DNA from: Actinomadura sp. NBRC 104425
GTDB lineage: Bacteria; Actinomycetota; Actinomycetes; Streptosporangiales; Streptosporangiaceae
Assembly: GCF_030269545.1 (NCBI RefSeq)
Contig: NZ_BSTN01000009.1
Location: forward strand, 184,363-248,362
Reading direction: 5' to 3'
Length of the DNA: 64,000 nt
In this document: piece by piece, positions 25,545 through 36,967 of the stretch
Position numbering within the stretch: the first letter of the stretch is position 1
Layout: each line of letters opens with the position of its first letter
The notes under the pieces: generated by a model
Databases searched by the model: none
What the model was told of the DNA's origin: nothing
Seen by the model: the letters and a program-made list of their open reading frames with translations, nothing else
Position numbers and translations under genes: made by a program

Positions 25545-27191
25545 TCAGTCCTTCTTGGGGTTGCTGACGCGCTTGATGGTCTCCTGCTCCACGTCCTCCT
25601 GGTCGATCGCCTCCACCGGGGCCTCCTCGCCCAGCAGGCCGCCCTCGCTGGTTTCGAAGCCCTTCTTGAACTCGGTGATGGCGTCCTTGAGGGTGGTGAG
25701 GCCGTCGTCGGACAGCTCGCCGGTCTCGCGGATGGAGGTCAGCAGCCCGCCGTGCTCGCGCTCGATGTACTCCAGGAACTCGGTCTCGAAGCGGCGGATG
25801 TCGGCCACCGGGACGTCGTCCAGCTCGCCGGAGGTGCCGGCCCACACCGACACGACCTGCTTCTCGGCCGGGAACGGGTTGCCCTGCGGCTGCTTGAGCA
25901 GCTCGACCAGGCGGGCGCCGCGCTCCAGCTGGGCGCGCGAGGCCGCGTCCAGGTCGGAGGCGAACGCGGCGAACGCCTCCAGGTCGCGGTACTGCGACAG
26001 CGCCAGCCGCAGCGTACCGGCGACCTTGCGCATCGCCTTGATCTGCGCCGAACCGCCGACCCGGGACACCGAGATACCGACGTTCATGGCCGGGCGCACG
26101 CCCTGGTTGAACAGGTCGGTCTCCAGGAAGCACTGGCCGTCGGTGATGGAGATGACGTTGGTCGGGATGTAGGCCGACACGTCGTTGCCCTTGGTCTCGA
26201 TGATCGGCAGGCCGGTCAGCGAGCCGCCACCGAGATCGTCCGACAGCTTGGCGCACCGCTCCAGCAGCCGCGAGTGCAGGTAGAACACGTCGCCCGGGTA
26301 GGCCTCGCGGCCCGGCGGGCGGCGCAGCAGCAGGGAGATGGCGCGGTAGGCCTCGGCCTGCTTGGACAGGTCGTCGAAGATGATCAGGACGTGCTTGCCC
26401 TGGTACATCCAGTGCTGCCCGAGCGCCGACCCGGTGTAGGGGGCGATGTACTTGTAGCCGGACGGCTCGGACGCCGGGGCCGCCACGATCGTGGTGTACT
26501 CCATGGCGCCGGCCTCCTCGAGGGTGCGGCGCACATTGGCGATCGTGGAGCCCTTCTGGCCGACCGCGACGTAGATGCAGCGCACCTGCTTCTTCTCGTC
26601 GCCGGACGCCCAGTTGTCCTTCTGGTTGAGGATCGTGTCGATGCCGATCGTGGTCTTGCCGGTCTGCCGGTCACCGATGATCAGCTGCCGCTGGCCCCGG
26701 CCGATCGGCGTCATCGAGTCGATCGCCTTGATGCCGGTCTGCAGCGGCTCCTTCACCGACTGCCGCTGCACGACCGTGGGGGCCTGCAGCTCCAGGGCGC
26801 GGCGCTCGTTCGCCTCGATCGGGCCCTTGCCGTCGATCGGGTTGCCCAGCGCGTCCACGACGCGGCCCAAGAACGCGTCGCCCACCGGCACCGACAGCAC
26901 CTCGCCGGTGCGGCGGACCTTCTGGCCTTCCTCGATCTTGGAGAAGTCGCCCAGGACGACCGCGCCGATCTCGCGCACGTCCAGGTTCAGCGCCAGCCCG
27001 CGCGTCCCGTCCTCGAACTCCAGGAGCTCGTTCGCCATGGTCGAAGGCAGCCCCTCGACGTGGGCGATACCGTCGCCGGAATCGACCACGGTGCCGACCT
27101 CTTCGCGCGCGGCTGCCTCGGGCTCGTACGACTGGACGAAGCGCTCCAGCGCGTCCCGGATCTCGTCCGGACGGATCGTCAGCTCCGCCAT
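25545..27191 (-). CDS. atpA: F1 ATP synthase subunit alpha
   Basis: The 548-residue non-catalytic nucleotide-binding subunit has the P-loop [13 protein letters not shown], the [19 protein letters not shown] region, and the alpha/beta signature [19 protein letters not shown] with the arginine finger nearby. The C-terminal tail beyond the helical domain (VSNPKKD end) is slightly extended and acidic, as in other actinomycetes. The ATG has GAGAGGAATC upstream. It follows atpH by 37 bases. Confidence 0.96.
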   Translation of the reverse strand: MAELTIRPDEIRDALERFVQSYEPEAAAREEVGTVVDSGDGIAHVEGLPSTMANELLEFEDGTRGLALNLDVREIGAVVLGDFSKIEEGQKVRRTGEVLSVPVGDAFLGRVVDALGNPIDGKGPIEANERRALELQAPTVVQRQSVKEPLQTGIKAIDSMTPIGRGQRQLIIGDRQTGKTTIGIDTILNQKDNWASGDEKKQVRCIYVAVGQKGSTIANVRRTLEEAGAMEYTTIVAAPASEPSGYKYIAPYTGSALGQHWMYQGKHVLIIFDDLSKQAEAYRAISLLLRRPPGREAYPGDVFYLHSRLLERCAKLSDDLGGGSLTGLPIIETKGNDVSAYIPTNVISITDGQCFLETDLFNQGVRPAMNVGISVSRVGGSAQIKAMRKVAGTLRLALSQYRDLEAFAAFASDLDAASRAQLERGARLVELLKQPQGNPFPAEKQVVSVWAGTSGELDDVPVADIRRFETEFLEYIEREHGGLLTSIRETGELSDDGLTTLKDAITEFKKGFETSEGGLLGEEAPVEAIDQEDVEQETIKRVSNPKKD

Positions 27192-27228
27192 GATTCCTCT
27201 CTTGCTCCCTGTGGTGGGGTGGTCGTGC

Positions 27229-28047
27229 TCAGCTCGCGAGCCGCCGGCGCACGTCGTCCAGGCGCCCGGCGATCGTGCCGTCGATGATCTCGTCCCCGAT
27301 CTGGATCGACAGGCCGCCGATCGTCCCGGGATCGATCTCGATGTTCAGATGTACCTCGTGCCCGTAGGCCGCGGCGAGCACCGCGGCGAGCCGGGTCCGC
27401 TGGTCCTCCGACAGCTCCACCGGGGTGCGCACCAGCGCCACCAGGCGCTGCCGCCGCTGGGCGACGAGCCGGCCGTACTCGGCCAGCCCGCCTTCCAGGC
27501 TACGGCCTCGCGGCCGCACCACCAGCTCGGTGACCAGCGCCAGCGTGGCCGCGGTCACCTTGCCTTCCAGCAGCGAGGCGACCAGCCCCCGCTTGCGGTC
27601 GTCGGGCAGCGCGGGACCGGAGAGCGCGGCGCGCAGCTGCGGCTCGCCCTCGATGACCCGGGAGAACCGGAACAGCTCGTCCTCCAGGTCGTCCAGGTTC
27701 CCCTCGGCCTCGGCGCGCGCGGCCTGGGCGGTGACCGCCAGGACCTCGATGGCGTCCGACAGCTCCGCGGGGCTGGACCAGCGCAGCCGCACGGTGTCGG
27801 CCACCAGGTCCAGCGCGGCCGGCGAGATCTTGCCCTCCAGCAGCACGTGCATGAGCCGGGCCTTGTCGGCCCCGTCGCGCGCCGGGTCGGACAGCGCCCG
27901 GCGCAGCCCATGCTCGCGGTCGATCAGCTGCAGCACGGCGAACAGGTCGCCGCCCAGCGCCGTAAGGTCCGCGGAGGGGAGGACCGCCTCCAGCCGCTCG
28001 CGCACCTCGGCCAGCGACGCCCTGCTCACCGCTCCCGTGATGGTCAT
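27229..28047 (-). CDS. atpH: F1 ATP synthase subunit delta
   Basis: The 272-residue subunit links F1 to the peripheral stalk. It is longer than the roughly 180 residues of most bacteria but matches the actinomycete form, which carries an extra N-terminal part. The conserved C-terminal segment reads [19 protein letters not shown]...[22 protein letters not shown]. The start ATG overlaps the stop of atpF (ATGA), which indicates translational coupling. Confidence 0.93.
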   Translation of the reverse strand: MTITGAVSRASLAEVRERLEAVLPSADLTALGGDLFAVLQLIDREHGLRRALSDPARDGADKARLMHVLLEGKISPAALDLVADTVRLRWSSPAELSDAIEVLAVTAQAARAEAEGNLDDLEDELFRFSRVIEGEPQLRAALSGPALPDDRKRGLVASLLEGKVTAATLALVTELVVRPRGRSLEGGLAEYGRLVAQRRQRLVALVRTPVELSEDQRTRLAAVLAAAYGHEVHLNIEIDPGTIGGLSIQIGDEIIDGTIAGRLDDVRRRLAS

Positions 28048-28616
28048 GACGAGATCCGCTCCTGGGTGCGGGTGCGCTCCTCAAGCTCGGCGAGGAACCG
28101 GTCCACCACGCGGCTCTGCCGGGCGCTGTCCTCAAGGGACTCGCCCACCACGCGGCCGGCCAGCTCCACCGACAGCGCCCCGATCTCGGCCCGCAGCTGC
28201 TGGAGCGCCTGTTGCCGGTCGGCCTCGATCTGGGCGTGCGCGGCCTCGACGATGCGGCGCGCCTCGGCCTGGGCCTCCTGGCGCATCTCGGCGATGATCT
28301 GCGCGCCCTGCTCCTTGGCCTCCTCGCGGAGCCGGGCGGCGTCGTGCCGCGCCTCGGCGAGCTGGCGCTTGTAGGCCTCCAGCGTCTCCTTGGCCTCCTG
28401 CTGCACCTCCTCGGCGCGCTTGAGGCCGCCCTCGATCGCGTCGGTGCGCTCCTCGAGGGTCTTCTGGATCTGCGGGACCAGCTTCCAGCCGACGAGGATC
28501 AGCACGATCGCGAAGGAGATCGTGCCGAACACCAGCTCGGAGGCGTGCGGCAGCAGCGGGTTGCCGTGCCCGCCCTCCTCGGCCGCCACGGCGGCGGCCG
28601 CCAGCAGGTTGCTCAT
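28044..28616 (-). CDS. atpF: Fo ATP synthase subunit b
   Basis: The 190-residue peripheral stalk subunit has one N-terminal membrane helix (about residues 26-47, LVFGTISFAIVLILVGWKLV) followed by a long charged coiled coil that dimerises in the stalk. The C-terminus ([13 protein letters not shown]) overlaps the start of atpH by 4 bases. It is a separate b subunit, not the mycobacterial b-delta fusion. Confidence 0.95.
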   Translation of the reverse strand: MSNLLAAAAVAAEEGGHGNPLLPHASELVFGTISFAIVLILVGWKLVPQIQKTLEERTDAIEGGLKRAEEVQQEAKETLEAYKRQLAEARHDAARLREEAKEQGAQIIAEMRQEAQAEARRIVEAAHAQIEADRQQALQQLRAEIGALSVELAGRVVGESLEDSARQSRVVDRFLAELEERTRTQERISS

Positions 28617-28654
28617 GAGGGTTCCGCCTTCCTGTCAGTACGGGTCAGGAGGCT

Positions 28655-29795
<1,141 letters not shown>

Positions 29796-29949
29796 GCGGC
29801 AGTCCCTTCGTCAGTGACTCGCAGGTCGGTCAGTACTACACGTGCGTGCCCGAGGACGGTGCCATGCCCGTGGTGGACGTGGCCGCGGTCGGCCGGTCCA
29901 CGGTCGGCAGGTCCACAGTCGGCGGCGGTCGACTCCGCCGTGGGCGCCG

Positions 29950-30192
29950 TCAGCGACCGTAGCGGTGGTAGACCAGGTAGAGCGCTAGAGCAAGGCCCAC
30001 CAGGACGCCGATGGGGAGCAGCGCCGAGGTGCCCAGCCAGCGATCCAGCAGCCAACCCAGGCCGCCGTAGACCGCCATCCCGCTCAGCAGGTAGCCGGGG
30101 ATGGACCAGGCGGCGTTGGTGAAGGCTCGATGGTCCGAATCGGACTCCGGATCGGGCCGTCGCCCCTCCTTGCTCATCGCAGCACGGACCAT
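29950..30192 (-). CDS. atpZ: AtpZ/AtpI-type small membrane protein
   Basis: The 80-residue protein has a charged N-terminus and two membrane helices (GYLLSGMAVYGGLGWLLDRW and GVLVGLALALYLVYH), which is the AtpZ pattern of small proteins encoded at the head of atp operons that help assembly or ion supply. ATG 30192 has GGGGGG about 8 bases upstream; ATG 30177 is an alternative. A 154-base gap separates it from atpB. Confidence 0.75.
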   Translation of the reverse strand: MVRAAMSKEGRRPDPESDSDHRAFTNAAWSIPGYLLSGMAVYGGLGWLLDRWLGTSALLPIGVLVGLALALYLVYHRYGR

Positions 30193-30258
30193 AGCAGGCG
30201 CCCCCCCGGATGGTCATATTGGAGTAGTCCCATACCGCCAAGATCGCCCGCTTGTGCA

Positions 30259-30687
30259 TCACGGGCTCCGGTCACGGGCGACACCGGCGGCCCCTGCGGG
30301 GTCCAGGGACAGCGTCTTGTTCTTCATGGCGGCGCGCGCCTCGGCGACGACCCACACGAGGGTCAGCACGATCACCGACCAGGCGAACGCCTTGGTGTTC
30401 CACAGCGTGACGCCGTCCAGCGCGGCCACCAGCACCAGCATCGCCAGCACCTTGCCCAGGTAGCTGAAGACGGCGGCGGCGAACATCATCTGCGGCGAGA
30501 TGCGGGCGGCGTACCCGACCGCGACCACGCTGATGGTGAAGAAAGCGAGCACGACGACGGTACCGAGCGCGGCGCCCAGCGCGCCCTTGGCCCCGGCGAG
30601 CGGCACGGCCGCCGCAATGACGGCCAGGCCGGCGAGACCGGACGGGATCGCGGCGCCGCGGAGTATCCGGGCGTCGGAAGACTGCAT
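30259..30687 (-). CDS. atpI: AtpI-like membrane protein, first gene of the atp operon
   Basis: The 142-residue protein has four membrane helices (about residues 13-31, 36-58, 68-92, 98-117) and a short basic tail. Position and topology match the ATP synthase protein I gene at the head of the Streptomyces atp operon (SCO5366 by memory). It probably assists c-ring assembly. Its own sequence is weakly conserved, so the name rests largely on context. Confidence 0.75.
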   Translation of the reverse strand: MQSSDARILRGAAIPSGLAGLAVIAAAVPLAGAKGALGAALGTVVVLAFFTISVVAVGYAARISPQMMFAAAVFSYLGKVLAMLVLVAALDGVTLWNTKAFAWSVIVLTLVWVVAEARAAMKNKTLSLDPAGAAGVARDRSP

Positions 30688-30735
30688 GAGGGCTCCGGCT
30701 GGTCACGTAATGTGTTCGTCCCTTGTTCGTGAAAG

Positions 30736-30763
30736 GTATCACAAGCGTCCGGAACGTCCACAA
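30736..30763 (-). promoter_or_regulatory. Candidate promoter of the atp operon
   Basis: On the minus strand TTGTGG (30758-30763) and TGATAC (30736-30741) stand 16 bases apart and would start transcription near 30729, about 40 bases before the atpI start. The 318-base gap to wecA contains no gene. Confidence 0.45.
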
Positions 30764-30780
30764 TTACCCTGTACGTAGCG

Positions 30781-30794
30781 ACGCGACGTCGCGT
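30781..30794. repeat. 14-bp perfect palindrome upstream of the atp promoter
   Basis: ACGCGACGTCGCGT is a perfect palindrome about 18 bases upstream of the candidate -35 hexamer. It is a possible binding site for a dimeric regulator. Confidence 0.5.
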
Positions 30795-31005
30795 GCGGTC
30801 ACACGCTGAGATCGCGGCGCAACACGGACTGTAGCCCACGTCTCGCACTGGAACGTCCAGATACGGCTGCGCGCCCCCTGATGTTCACCCGCGCCGACGG
30901 GGTCCGACCTTGCGCGATGCGCATCGTGCGGCCGGTCCGGGCCAGTTGTGGGGACCGCTCCAGATCGGGCAGGTCGGCGGGACAGCGGGCCGGGCCGGAC
31001 GCGGG

Positions 31006-32166
31006 TCAGGCGGGCTGGCGGGGGTGGGCCGCGGCGGCGTCGCCGGACGCCGGCCGCGCCTGCTTGCGCTGCACCATCCGCGGCATCCCGATCATCACCA
31101 CCACCCCGGCGACCGCCACGACCCCGGTCACCGACACCACCAGCGGCACCGAGTTGGTGAACGACAGCGTCACCAGGCTGGAGGCCAGCAGCCCCACCCA
31201 GAAGTACATGATCAGCACCGCCCGGCGGTGCGAGTGGCCCAGCTCCAGCAGCCGGTGGTGCAGGTGCTGCTTGTCCGGGGCGAAGGGCGACTTGCCCTGG
31301 TTGGTACGCCGCCACACCGCCAGCAGCATGTCGATGAACGGCACCGCCGCCACCGCCGGGATCAGCAGGATCGGCACGTAGAAGGGGAACAGCCGGTAGG
31401 TGCCGATGACCGCCGGGTCGAAGTTGCCGGTCAGCATGATCGTGGACGCGCTGAGCAGCAGCCCGATCAGCATCGACCCGGTGTCGCCCATGAAGATCCG
31501 GGCCGGGTTGAAGTTGTGCGGCAGGAAGCCCGCGCACATGCCCACCAGCACCGCCGCGGTCAGCGTGGCCGCGCTCAGCGTGATCAGCTTGAAGTCGATC
31601 GCGACCAGGTAGGCGTAGGAGAACAGCGCCAGCGCGGCGATCCCCACCACCCCGGCGGCCAGGCCGTCCAGCCCGTCGATGAAGTTCACCGCGTTGATCG
31701 TCGCGACGACCAGGAACACCGTCAGCGGCACCCCGTAGGCCGGGGGCAGCGACAGCGAGGTGCCGGTGGGCAGCGGGATCACGTACAGCTGGATGCCCTG
31801 CATGATGAAGATCCCGGCGGCCGCGACCTGGCCGGCGAACTTGGTCAGCGCGTCCACGCCCCACCGGTCGTCGAAGATGCCGACCAGCACGATCAGGCCG
31901 CCCGACAGCAGCAGCGCCCGGTGCACGTTGACGTCGCCGTCCTCCAGCACCCGGCGCATCGCGGGCAGCCCCCCGGCCGCGGCCAGCGCGGCGACCATCC
32001 CGCCGAACATCGCCAGGCCGCCCAGCCGGGGCGTCGGGATGACGTGCACGTCGCGGTCCCTGGGGGCCGCCTGCGCCCCGAACCACACCGCGAACCGGCG
32101 GACGACGGGGGTGAGCAGGTAGGTCACGAGTGCGGCGATCAGGATCGTCAGCAGGTACTCCCGCAC
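31006..32166 (-). CDS. MraY/WecA-family undecaprenyl-phosphate glycosyl-1-phosphate transferase
   Basis: The 386-residue polytopic enzyme moves a sugar-1-phosphate, usually GlcNAc-1-P, onto a polyprenyl phosphate, the first step of wall polymer or arabinogalactan-linker synthesis. Family motifs are present: TPRLGGLAMF, the DD pair in GIFDDRWG, NAVNFIDGLDGLAAG, the catalytic FMGDTGSMLIG, and the cytoplasmic HLHHRLLELGHSHRRAV loop. It corresponds to the gene upstream of atp in Streptomyces and mycobacteria (WecA). The GTG start lies 15 bases after the DUF2207 stop, so the two are co-transcribed. The last 25 residues are a basic tail. Confidence 0.9.
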   Translation of the reverse strand: MREYLLTILIAALVTYLLTPVVRRFAVWFGAQAAPRDRDVHVIPTPRLGGLAMFGGMVAALAAAGGLPAMRRVLEDGDVNVHRALLLSGGLIVLVGIFDDRWGVDALTKFAGQVAAAGIFIMQGIQLYVIPLPTGTSLSLPPAYGVPLTVFLVVATINAVNFIDGLDGLAAGVVGIAALALFSYAYLVAIDFKLITLSAATLTAAVLVGMCAGFLPHNFNPARIFMGDTGSMLIGLLLSASTIMLTGNFDPAVIGTYRLFPFYVPILLIPAVAAVPFIDMLLAVWRRTNQGKSPFAPDKQHLHHRLLELGHSHRRAVLIMYFWVGLLASSLVTLSFTNSVPLVVSVTGVVAVAGVVVMIGMPRMVQRKQARPASGDAAAAHPRQPA

Positions 32167-32181
32167 GCCGCACGCCTCCCC

Positions 32182-33405
32182 TCATCGGCCTCCTGGCCGC
32201 CGCTGCGCGGCACGTCGCGCACGCCGCCCGGGTTCGGGACCTCGCGGGACGTCGTCGTCAGCGGCGATGCGGCCGGACCTGACCAACAAAACAGACGGCC
32301 GCCGGAGGCGATCGGTTCGCACCGGCGGTTCATCGCCAACTCTATTCCTCTCGCCCGGCCCCCGGTGTGTGATCCGCATCCGGAACCGGTGAAGGGAGAC
32401 GATAGCGGCTCCGACCACTGCCAACGCGACACCGCCCATGCTCGCGTCGCCCACCGAGAGCGCCCACACGCCGTGCCGGGCGACCTCGTGCGACACGTCG
32501 GCGGCCACCAGCAGGCCGCCGAGGGCGAGCAGCACACGGCCCCCGTGCACCGGAATCGTGCGCCCGCACCGGGCGGCCCCGGCGACCGTTGCGAGCCCGG
32601 CGAGCGCCAGCAGGAGCAGCCCCGAGCCGGCCCAGGTGACCGCCCAGTGCGGCCGGGCGTAAAGGGGCGGCGGAACCGCGATCGCGCCCTTGGGCAGCAG
32701 CACCGTGACGCGCATGCTCTCGCGCGGGCGCAGGCCGCTCTGGGTGAAGTCGATGGCGTACGGGCCGTCGCGGTCACGCAGGCAGCCGGTGACGGCCTCG
32801 CCCGTCCCGGACCGGCACCGCGCCTTGCGCAGCACCACCGGCGCCTCTACGCGCACGGCGGCCTCCCGGATCGGCACCTCCCAGGACGTGCCGAGGACGT
32901 CCCAGTCCAGCTCGTCGTGACCGGCGCCCGGCGTGAACGCCCCCGACACCGTGTACTCGATGACGTACGCCTGCCGCCCGTGGACGGTGCGGTCGTCGTC
33001 CCCGACGGTGATCAGCAGGTCGTGCCACAGCTTGCGGGTCCGCGCCCGCGCCGGGGCGCCGGTGGACGAGCTGGTCCGCACGTCGCGGATCTCGAACAGC
33101 CGGTCGCCCCGCCGGTACGGCAGCCGCCGGACGATCCCGTGCTCGCCGCCCCGGGCGAAGTCGTAGGTGATGGTCTCCCGCACGTGCAGATCGCCGTTGG
33201 TGGCGATCATGAGGACGACGTCATAGGCCGGGATGCTCTCGAACTGCTCGGGCCCCGCGTCCCAGGTACCGCCGCCCTCCTCCTCCGCCCGCGCGGCCGC
33301 CGGGGCGGCGGGCACCAGCGCGAGCAGCACGAGGACGACGATCGCCGGAAGGGCACCGAGGGCGACCGTCCGCGCCCGGACCCGGCCACGCACGTCTGGC
33401 ATCAT
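32182..33405 (-). CDS. DUF2207 domain-containing membrane protein
   Basis: From ATG 33405 the protein has 407 residues. It has a signal or anchor segment (residues about 10-38), an extracytoplasmic DUF2207 domain (YDVVLMIATNGDLHVRETITY, HGIVRRLPYR), then two or three membrane segments (about residues 255-345). The family usually ends with a long cytoplasmic and Gly/Ser-rich tail. Here the last 60 residues are Arg/Pro/Gly-rich and unlike the family, so the 3' end may be frameshifted or rebuilt. An upstream in-frame start at 33426 is possible. The function of DUF2207 proteins is unknown. Confidence 0.7.
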   Translation of the reverse strand: MMPDVRGRVRARTVALGALPAIVVLVLLALVPAAPAAARAEEEGGGTWDAGPEQFESIPAYDVVLMIATNGDLHVRETITYDFARGGEHGIVRRLPYRRGDRLFEIRDVRTSSSTGAPARARTRKLWHDLLITVGDDDRTVHGRQAYVIEYTVSGAFTPGAGHDELDWDVLGTSWEVPIREAAVRVEAPVVLRKARCRSGTGEAVTGCLRDRDGPYAIDFTQSGLRPRESMRVTVLLPKGAIAVPPPLYARPHWAVTWAGSGLLLLALAGLATVAGAARCGRTIPVHGGRVLLALGGLLVAADVSHEVARHGVWALSVGDASMGGVALAVVGAAIVSLHRFRMRITHRGPGERNRVGDEPPVRTDRLRRPSVLLVRSGRIAADDDVPRGPEPGRRARRAAQRRPGGR

Positions 33406-34126
33406 TTCACCGCTCGGCCGACACAATCCCGGTAACGAGGCTATTGCTTGCAGAAGTCTCCAGGCCCGTCCCGTTCAGGTTACGTGTCCTGCACACCGCC
33501 GTAACCGTCACGGGCACGGTACGGTCGCATGGCCGACAGGCGCCTTGTGACGAACCAGATGGTTTCAACGCGCCGCTTCAGGGAATGGCGGGCCGCCGTT
33601 TCCGGCACCCGTCCATGACGTGCGCGAGGGTCGATTTCCGTCGCCGAACGGGGCCGCTGTTTCCCGCGTCCGGGCCGCATCGCGCTGCCGCGATCACCGT
33701 CTGCGCCGGGCTGCTGTTGCGCCGCCTCTGGGCGCGAGCCGCCCTGACCGGTCCGCGGACGGTCGGAGGCGGCTTACGAGGCGGCTTACGAGGCGGCTTG
33801 CGTGTGCGTGAAGGCCGACGGGCCGCACAGCGGAAGCGCGGCGCGCCGCACGGGCCGCCGCGCCGCGGTCGCCCACCACCGACAGCGGCCGGCGCCGTGC
33901 ACGCGCTCCAGACCGGCGACAGGCCGCTGACCTGCCTTTTCGCCCGCAGTACGGCCGACTTTGCGACTCCGGCGGCACCGGTCGCCCGCCCGCGCGCGAG
34001 AATGCGCCGCCACCCCCGACCGCGTGCCCGCCGCGAAGCGCGCAAGCCGCCGGAAGATCTGCTGATCCGACGTTTCAGCCGACCATTCACCAAGCCTTTT
34101 TCAGGCCTTTTCCGAGGTGGCGGAAA
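33406..34126. other. 721-base stretch without a supportable gene
   Basis: Reading frames in this stretch are Arg-rich, show no family resemblance and have no good ribosome sites. In Streptomyces this part holds a phosphotyrosine phosphatase and glyA, which are missing here. A GGTTAC/GTAACC inverted repeat (33478-33483 and 33501-33506) lies about 75 bases upstream of the DUF2207 start and may be regulatory. Confidence 0.5.
33766..33801. repeat. Three 12-bp tandem repeats
   Basis: GAGGCGGCTTAC is present twice and GAGGCGGCTTGC once, head to tail, within the gene-free stretch. The length of 12 keeps every frame open, which partly explains long spurious frames here. Confidence 0.85.
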
Positions 34127-34960
34127 TTACTTGGCCCCGTCCTTTTTGAGGGACGGCCCGGCCGAATCATCCGCCTCTTCCGCAGGCTCCTTGGCAGCGG
34201 TTTCCGCGCTGCTTTCCGCGGCTTCTCCGGAGGCCGTTCCGGCGGGCTTGTCCCCGGACGCCGCCGGCTTTTCCAGCGAGACGGAAGACTCCTCCGCGTC
34301 GTCGTTTTGCTCCTCGTCGGTCAGCAGGACGCCCACCACCGCGCGGAGCTTGTCCTCGGAGATCGCCCCGGCGCGCAGCAGCCGCGGGATCGGTCCGGTC
34401 AGGTCGATGATCGTGGACGCCTCGCCCAGGCCCGCCGGACCGCCGTCCAGGTACACCGACACCGCGTCGCCGAGCATCTTCTCGGCCTCGTCGGCCGAGC
34501 GGGCCGCCGGACGGCCGCTGAGGTTGGCGCTGCTGACCGCCAGCGGACCGGTCTCCTTGAGCAGCTCCACCGCCAGGTCGTGCATCGGCATCCGCACCGC
34601 GACGGTGCCCTTGGTGTCGCCCAGGTCCCACACCAGGTTCCGGTTGGCGCGGCACACGATCGTCAGGGCGCCCGGCCAGAACTCGTCGATGAGGTCCTGC
34701 CCGTAGGTCCCGAGGTCCTCCACGAGCGCCGTAGCGGCCCGTACAGAGCCCACCAGGACCGGCGGAGGAGCGTCCCTGCCCCGGCCCTTGGCGTCCAGCA
34801 GAGCGGTCACGGCGGCCGGGGTGAAGGCGTCGGCGCCGACGCCGTACACGGTGTCGGTGGGCAGCACGATCAACTCTCCGCGCCGTACCGCCGAGACCGC
34901 CTCGGCGATCCCCCGGGTGCGCTCCATGGGGTCGGCGGCGCAGTCATAACGTCGGCTCAC
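34127..34960 (-). CDS. L-threonylcarbamoyladenylate synthase (Sua5/YrdC/TsaC)
   Basis: The 277-residue enzyme makes threonylcarbamoyl-AMP for the universal t6A37 modification of ANN-decoding tRNAs. The YrdC core (residues about 18-205) has the conserved [36 protein letters not shown] and [14 protein letters not shown] tail of about 60 residues, rich in Glu, Ser and Ala, follows and is outside the family core. I chose GTG 34960 because GGAAGG lies 9 bases before it and relatives begin with an RRYDC-like sequence; ATG 34969 would have no spacing to that site. It lies downstream of prfA-prmC, as in many actinomycetes. Confidence 0.9.
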   Translation of the reverse strand: MSRRYDCAADPMERTRGIAEAVSAVRRGELIVLPTDTVYGVGADAFTPAAVTALLDAKGRGRDAPPPVLVGSVRAATALVEDLGTYGQDLIDEFWPGALTIVCRANRNLVWDLGDTKGTVAVRMPMHDLAVELLKETGPLAVSSANLSGRPAARSADEAEKMLGDAVSVYLDGGPAGLGEASTIIDLTGPIPRLLRAGAISEDKLRAVVGVLLTDEEQNDDAEESSVSLEKPAASGDKPAGTASGEAAESSAETAAKEPAEEADDSAGPSLKKDGAK

Positions 34961-35024
34961 GGTGCCCATCCTTCCATGCCCGCGCCGCGCACCGGCCCCG
35001 CCCCGGGCGGGCGCCGGGGCCGCC

Positions 35025-35885
35025 TCAGTCCGTTCCCAGGCGCGCGGTCACGAAGCGGTCGCGGTCGGTCAGGTCGCGGCGGTTGCGCACGTCCCGCCAG
35101 CCGTTCTCCTCGGCGAAGACCCAGTAGACGTCGTTGCCCTGCCGGTCGCTGTGCTCGACCGCCACGTACCCGCCGGGCCGCAGCAGCCGCCGCGCCGTGC
35201 GCTCCACCACGCGGATCGCGTCCAGGCCGTCGTCGCCGCCGCCCCACAGCGCCGCCGCCGGGTCGTGGTCGCGCACGTCCCTGGGAACGTACTCCCACTC
35301 GCTCATCGGGATGTACGGGGGGTTGCTGATCACCAGGTCGACGGTGCCGTTCAGCTCGGCCAGGGCGGTGGCGAAGTCGTCCAGGTGCAGCCGCACCCGG
35401 CCCCGCTCGTCCAGCTCCTCCACGTTGCGGGTGGCGTGCACGAACGCGGTGGGGTCCTTCTCCACGGCGTGCACGCGCGCCCGCGGCGCCTCCTGGGCGA
35501 TGGACAGCGCGATCGCGCCCGACCCGGTGCCCAGATCGACCACCAGGGGGTCGCGCACGTCCATGTCGCGCAGCGTCTCCAGCGCCCAGCCGACCATCAC
35601 CTCGGTCTCCGGACGCGGGATGAACACCCCCGGTCCGACCTTCAGCTCCAGGTAGCGGAAGAACGCGCGGCCGGTGATGTGCTGCAGCGGCTCGCCCGCC
35701 TCGCGCCGCGCCACGTACTCCCAGAAGCGGGCGTCGAACGCGGAGTCGGGCACGGTGTGCAGCTCGCCGCGCGGCACCCCGTGCACGGCGGCGGCCAGCT
35801 CCTCGGCGTCGGCGCGGGGCGAGGCGGCCCCGGCGTCGGCCAGCCGCACGGTCGCCCGTGCGACCTCGTCGAGCAGCAGATTCAT
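35025..35885 (-). CDS. prmC: Peptide chain release factor N5-glutamine methyltransferase
   Basis: The 286-residue SAM-dependent enzyme methylates the GGQ glutamine of release factors. It shows the N-terminal helical domain, the SAM motif [16 protein letters not shown] and the catalytic NPPY (VISNPPYIP). The start ATG overlaps the prfA stop (ATGA), so writer and substrate are translationally coupled. Confidence 0.95.
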   Translation of the reverse strand: MNLLLDEVARATVRLADAGAASPRADAEELAAAVHGVPRGELHTVPDSAFDARFWEYVARREAGEPLQHITGRAFFRYLELKVGPGVFIPRPETEVMVGWALETLRDMDVRDPLVVDLGTGSGAIALSIAQEAPRARVHAVEKDPTAFVHATRNVEELDERGRVRLHLDDFATALAELNGTVDLVISNPPYIPMSEWEYVPRDVRDHDPAAALWGGGDDGLDAIRVVERTARRLLRPGGYVAVEHSDRQGNDVYWVFAEENGWRDVRNRRDLTDRDRFVTARLGTD

Positions 35886-36967
35886 GACGTTGGTTGCGCC
35901 TGTTGCGCCTGTCCGGCCTCGGCCAGCCTACGTGCGGTGTCGGCGTCCACCAGCGCCTGGGTGACGTTGTGCAGATCGCCGTCCAGCACCTGGTCGAGGT
36001 TGTACGCCTTGTAGCCGACCCGGTGGTCGGAGATCCGGTTCTCCGGAAAGTTGTAGGTGCGCACCCGTTCGGACCGGTCGACGGTGCGGACCTGGCTCTT
36101 GCGCTCGGCCGCCGCGGCCGCGTCCGCCTCCTCCTGCGCCATCGCCAGCAGCCGCGAACGCAGGATGCGCATCGCCTGCTCCTTGTTCTGCAGCTGGCTC
36201 TTCTCGTTCTGGCAGGAGACCACCACGCCGGTCGGCAGGTGGGTGATGCGCACGGCCGAGTCGGTGGTGTTGACGCTCTGCCCACCCGGTCCGGACGAGC
36301 GGTACACGTCGATGCGCAGGTCGCCCGGGTCGATGTCGACCTCGACCTCCTCGGCCTCCGGGGTGACGAGCACGCCGACGGCGCTGGTGTGGATGCGGCC
36401 CTGCGACTCGGTGACCGGCACCCGCTGCACGCGGTGCACGCCGCCCTCGTACTTCAGCCGCGTCCACACGCCCTCCTCCTGGCCGGGACGCGACTTCACC
36501 GCGACCGTCACGTCCTTGTAGCCGCCGAGGTCGGAGGGGTGCGAGTCGATGATCTCGGTCTTCCAGCCGGACCGCTCGGCGTAGCGCAGGTACATCCGCA
36601 GCAGATCCCCGGCGAACAGGGCCGACTCCTCGCCGCCCTCGCCCGCCTTGATCTCCAGGATGACGTCCTTGCCGTCGTTGGGGTCGCGCGGCAGCAGCAG
36701 GCGGCGCAGCCGCTCGGCCAGCTCGTCCCGCTTGCGCTCCAGCTCCTCGGCCTCGGCGGCGAACGCGGGGTCCTCTCCGGCCAGCTCGCGGGCGGCGGCC
36801 AGGTCGTCCTCGATCGCGGTGATCTCCCGCTGGGTCTCGACGACCGGCCGGAGTTCGGCGTAGCGGCGGCCCAGCCGGCGGGCCAGCGCCGGGTCGGCGT
36901 GCACGCTCGGGTCGGCGAGCCTGCCCTCGATGTCGGCGTATTCGCGGATGAGATCGTCGATCTTCAC
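35882..36967 (-). CDS. prfA: Peptide chain release factor 1
   Basis: The 361-residue factor recognises UAG and UAA. The catalytic GGQ loop ([17 protein letters not shown]), the codon-recognition region near [12 protein letters not shown] and the C-terminal domain are intact. The GTG start has GGAGA about 11 bases upstream. In window context it follows rpmE after 229 bases with no gene in the gap. Confidence 0.95.
   Translation of the reverse strand: MKIDDLIREYADIEGRLADPSVHADPALARRLGRRYAELRPVVETQREITAIEDDLAAARELAGEDPAFAAEAEELERKRDELAERLRRLLLPRDPNDGKDVILEIKAGEGGEESALFAGDLLRMYLRYAERSGWKTEIIDSHPSDLGGYKDVTVAVKSRPGQEEGVWTRLKYEGGVHRVQRVPVTESQGRIHTSAVGVLVTPEAEEVEVDIDPGDLRIDVYRSSGPGGQSVNTTDSAVRITHLPTGVVVSCQNEKSQLQNKEQAMRILRSRLLAMAQEEADAAAAAERKSQVRTVDRSERVRTYNFPENRISDHRVGYKAYNLDQVLDGDLHNVTQALVDADTARRLAEAGQAQQAQPTS

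Noticed and set aside
33578..34093. A 171-codon minus-strand frame in the gap downstream of sua5
   Set aside because: It is Arg/Pro-rich, contains the 12-bp tandem repeats, has no ribosome site and matches no family I recognise.
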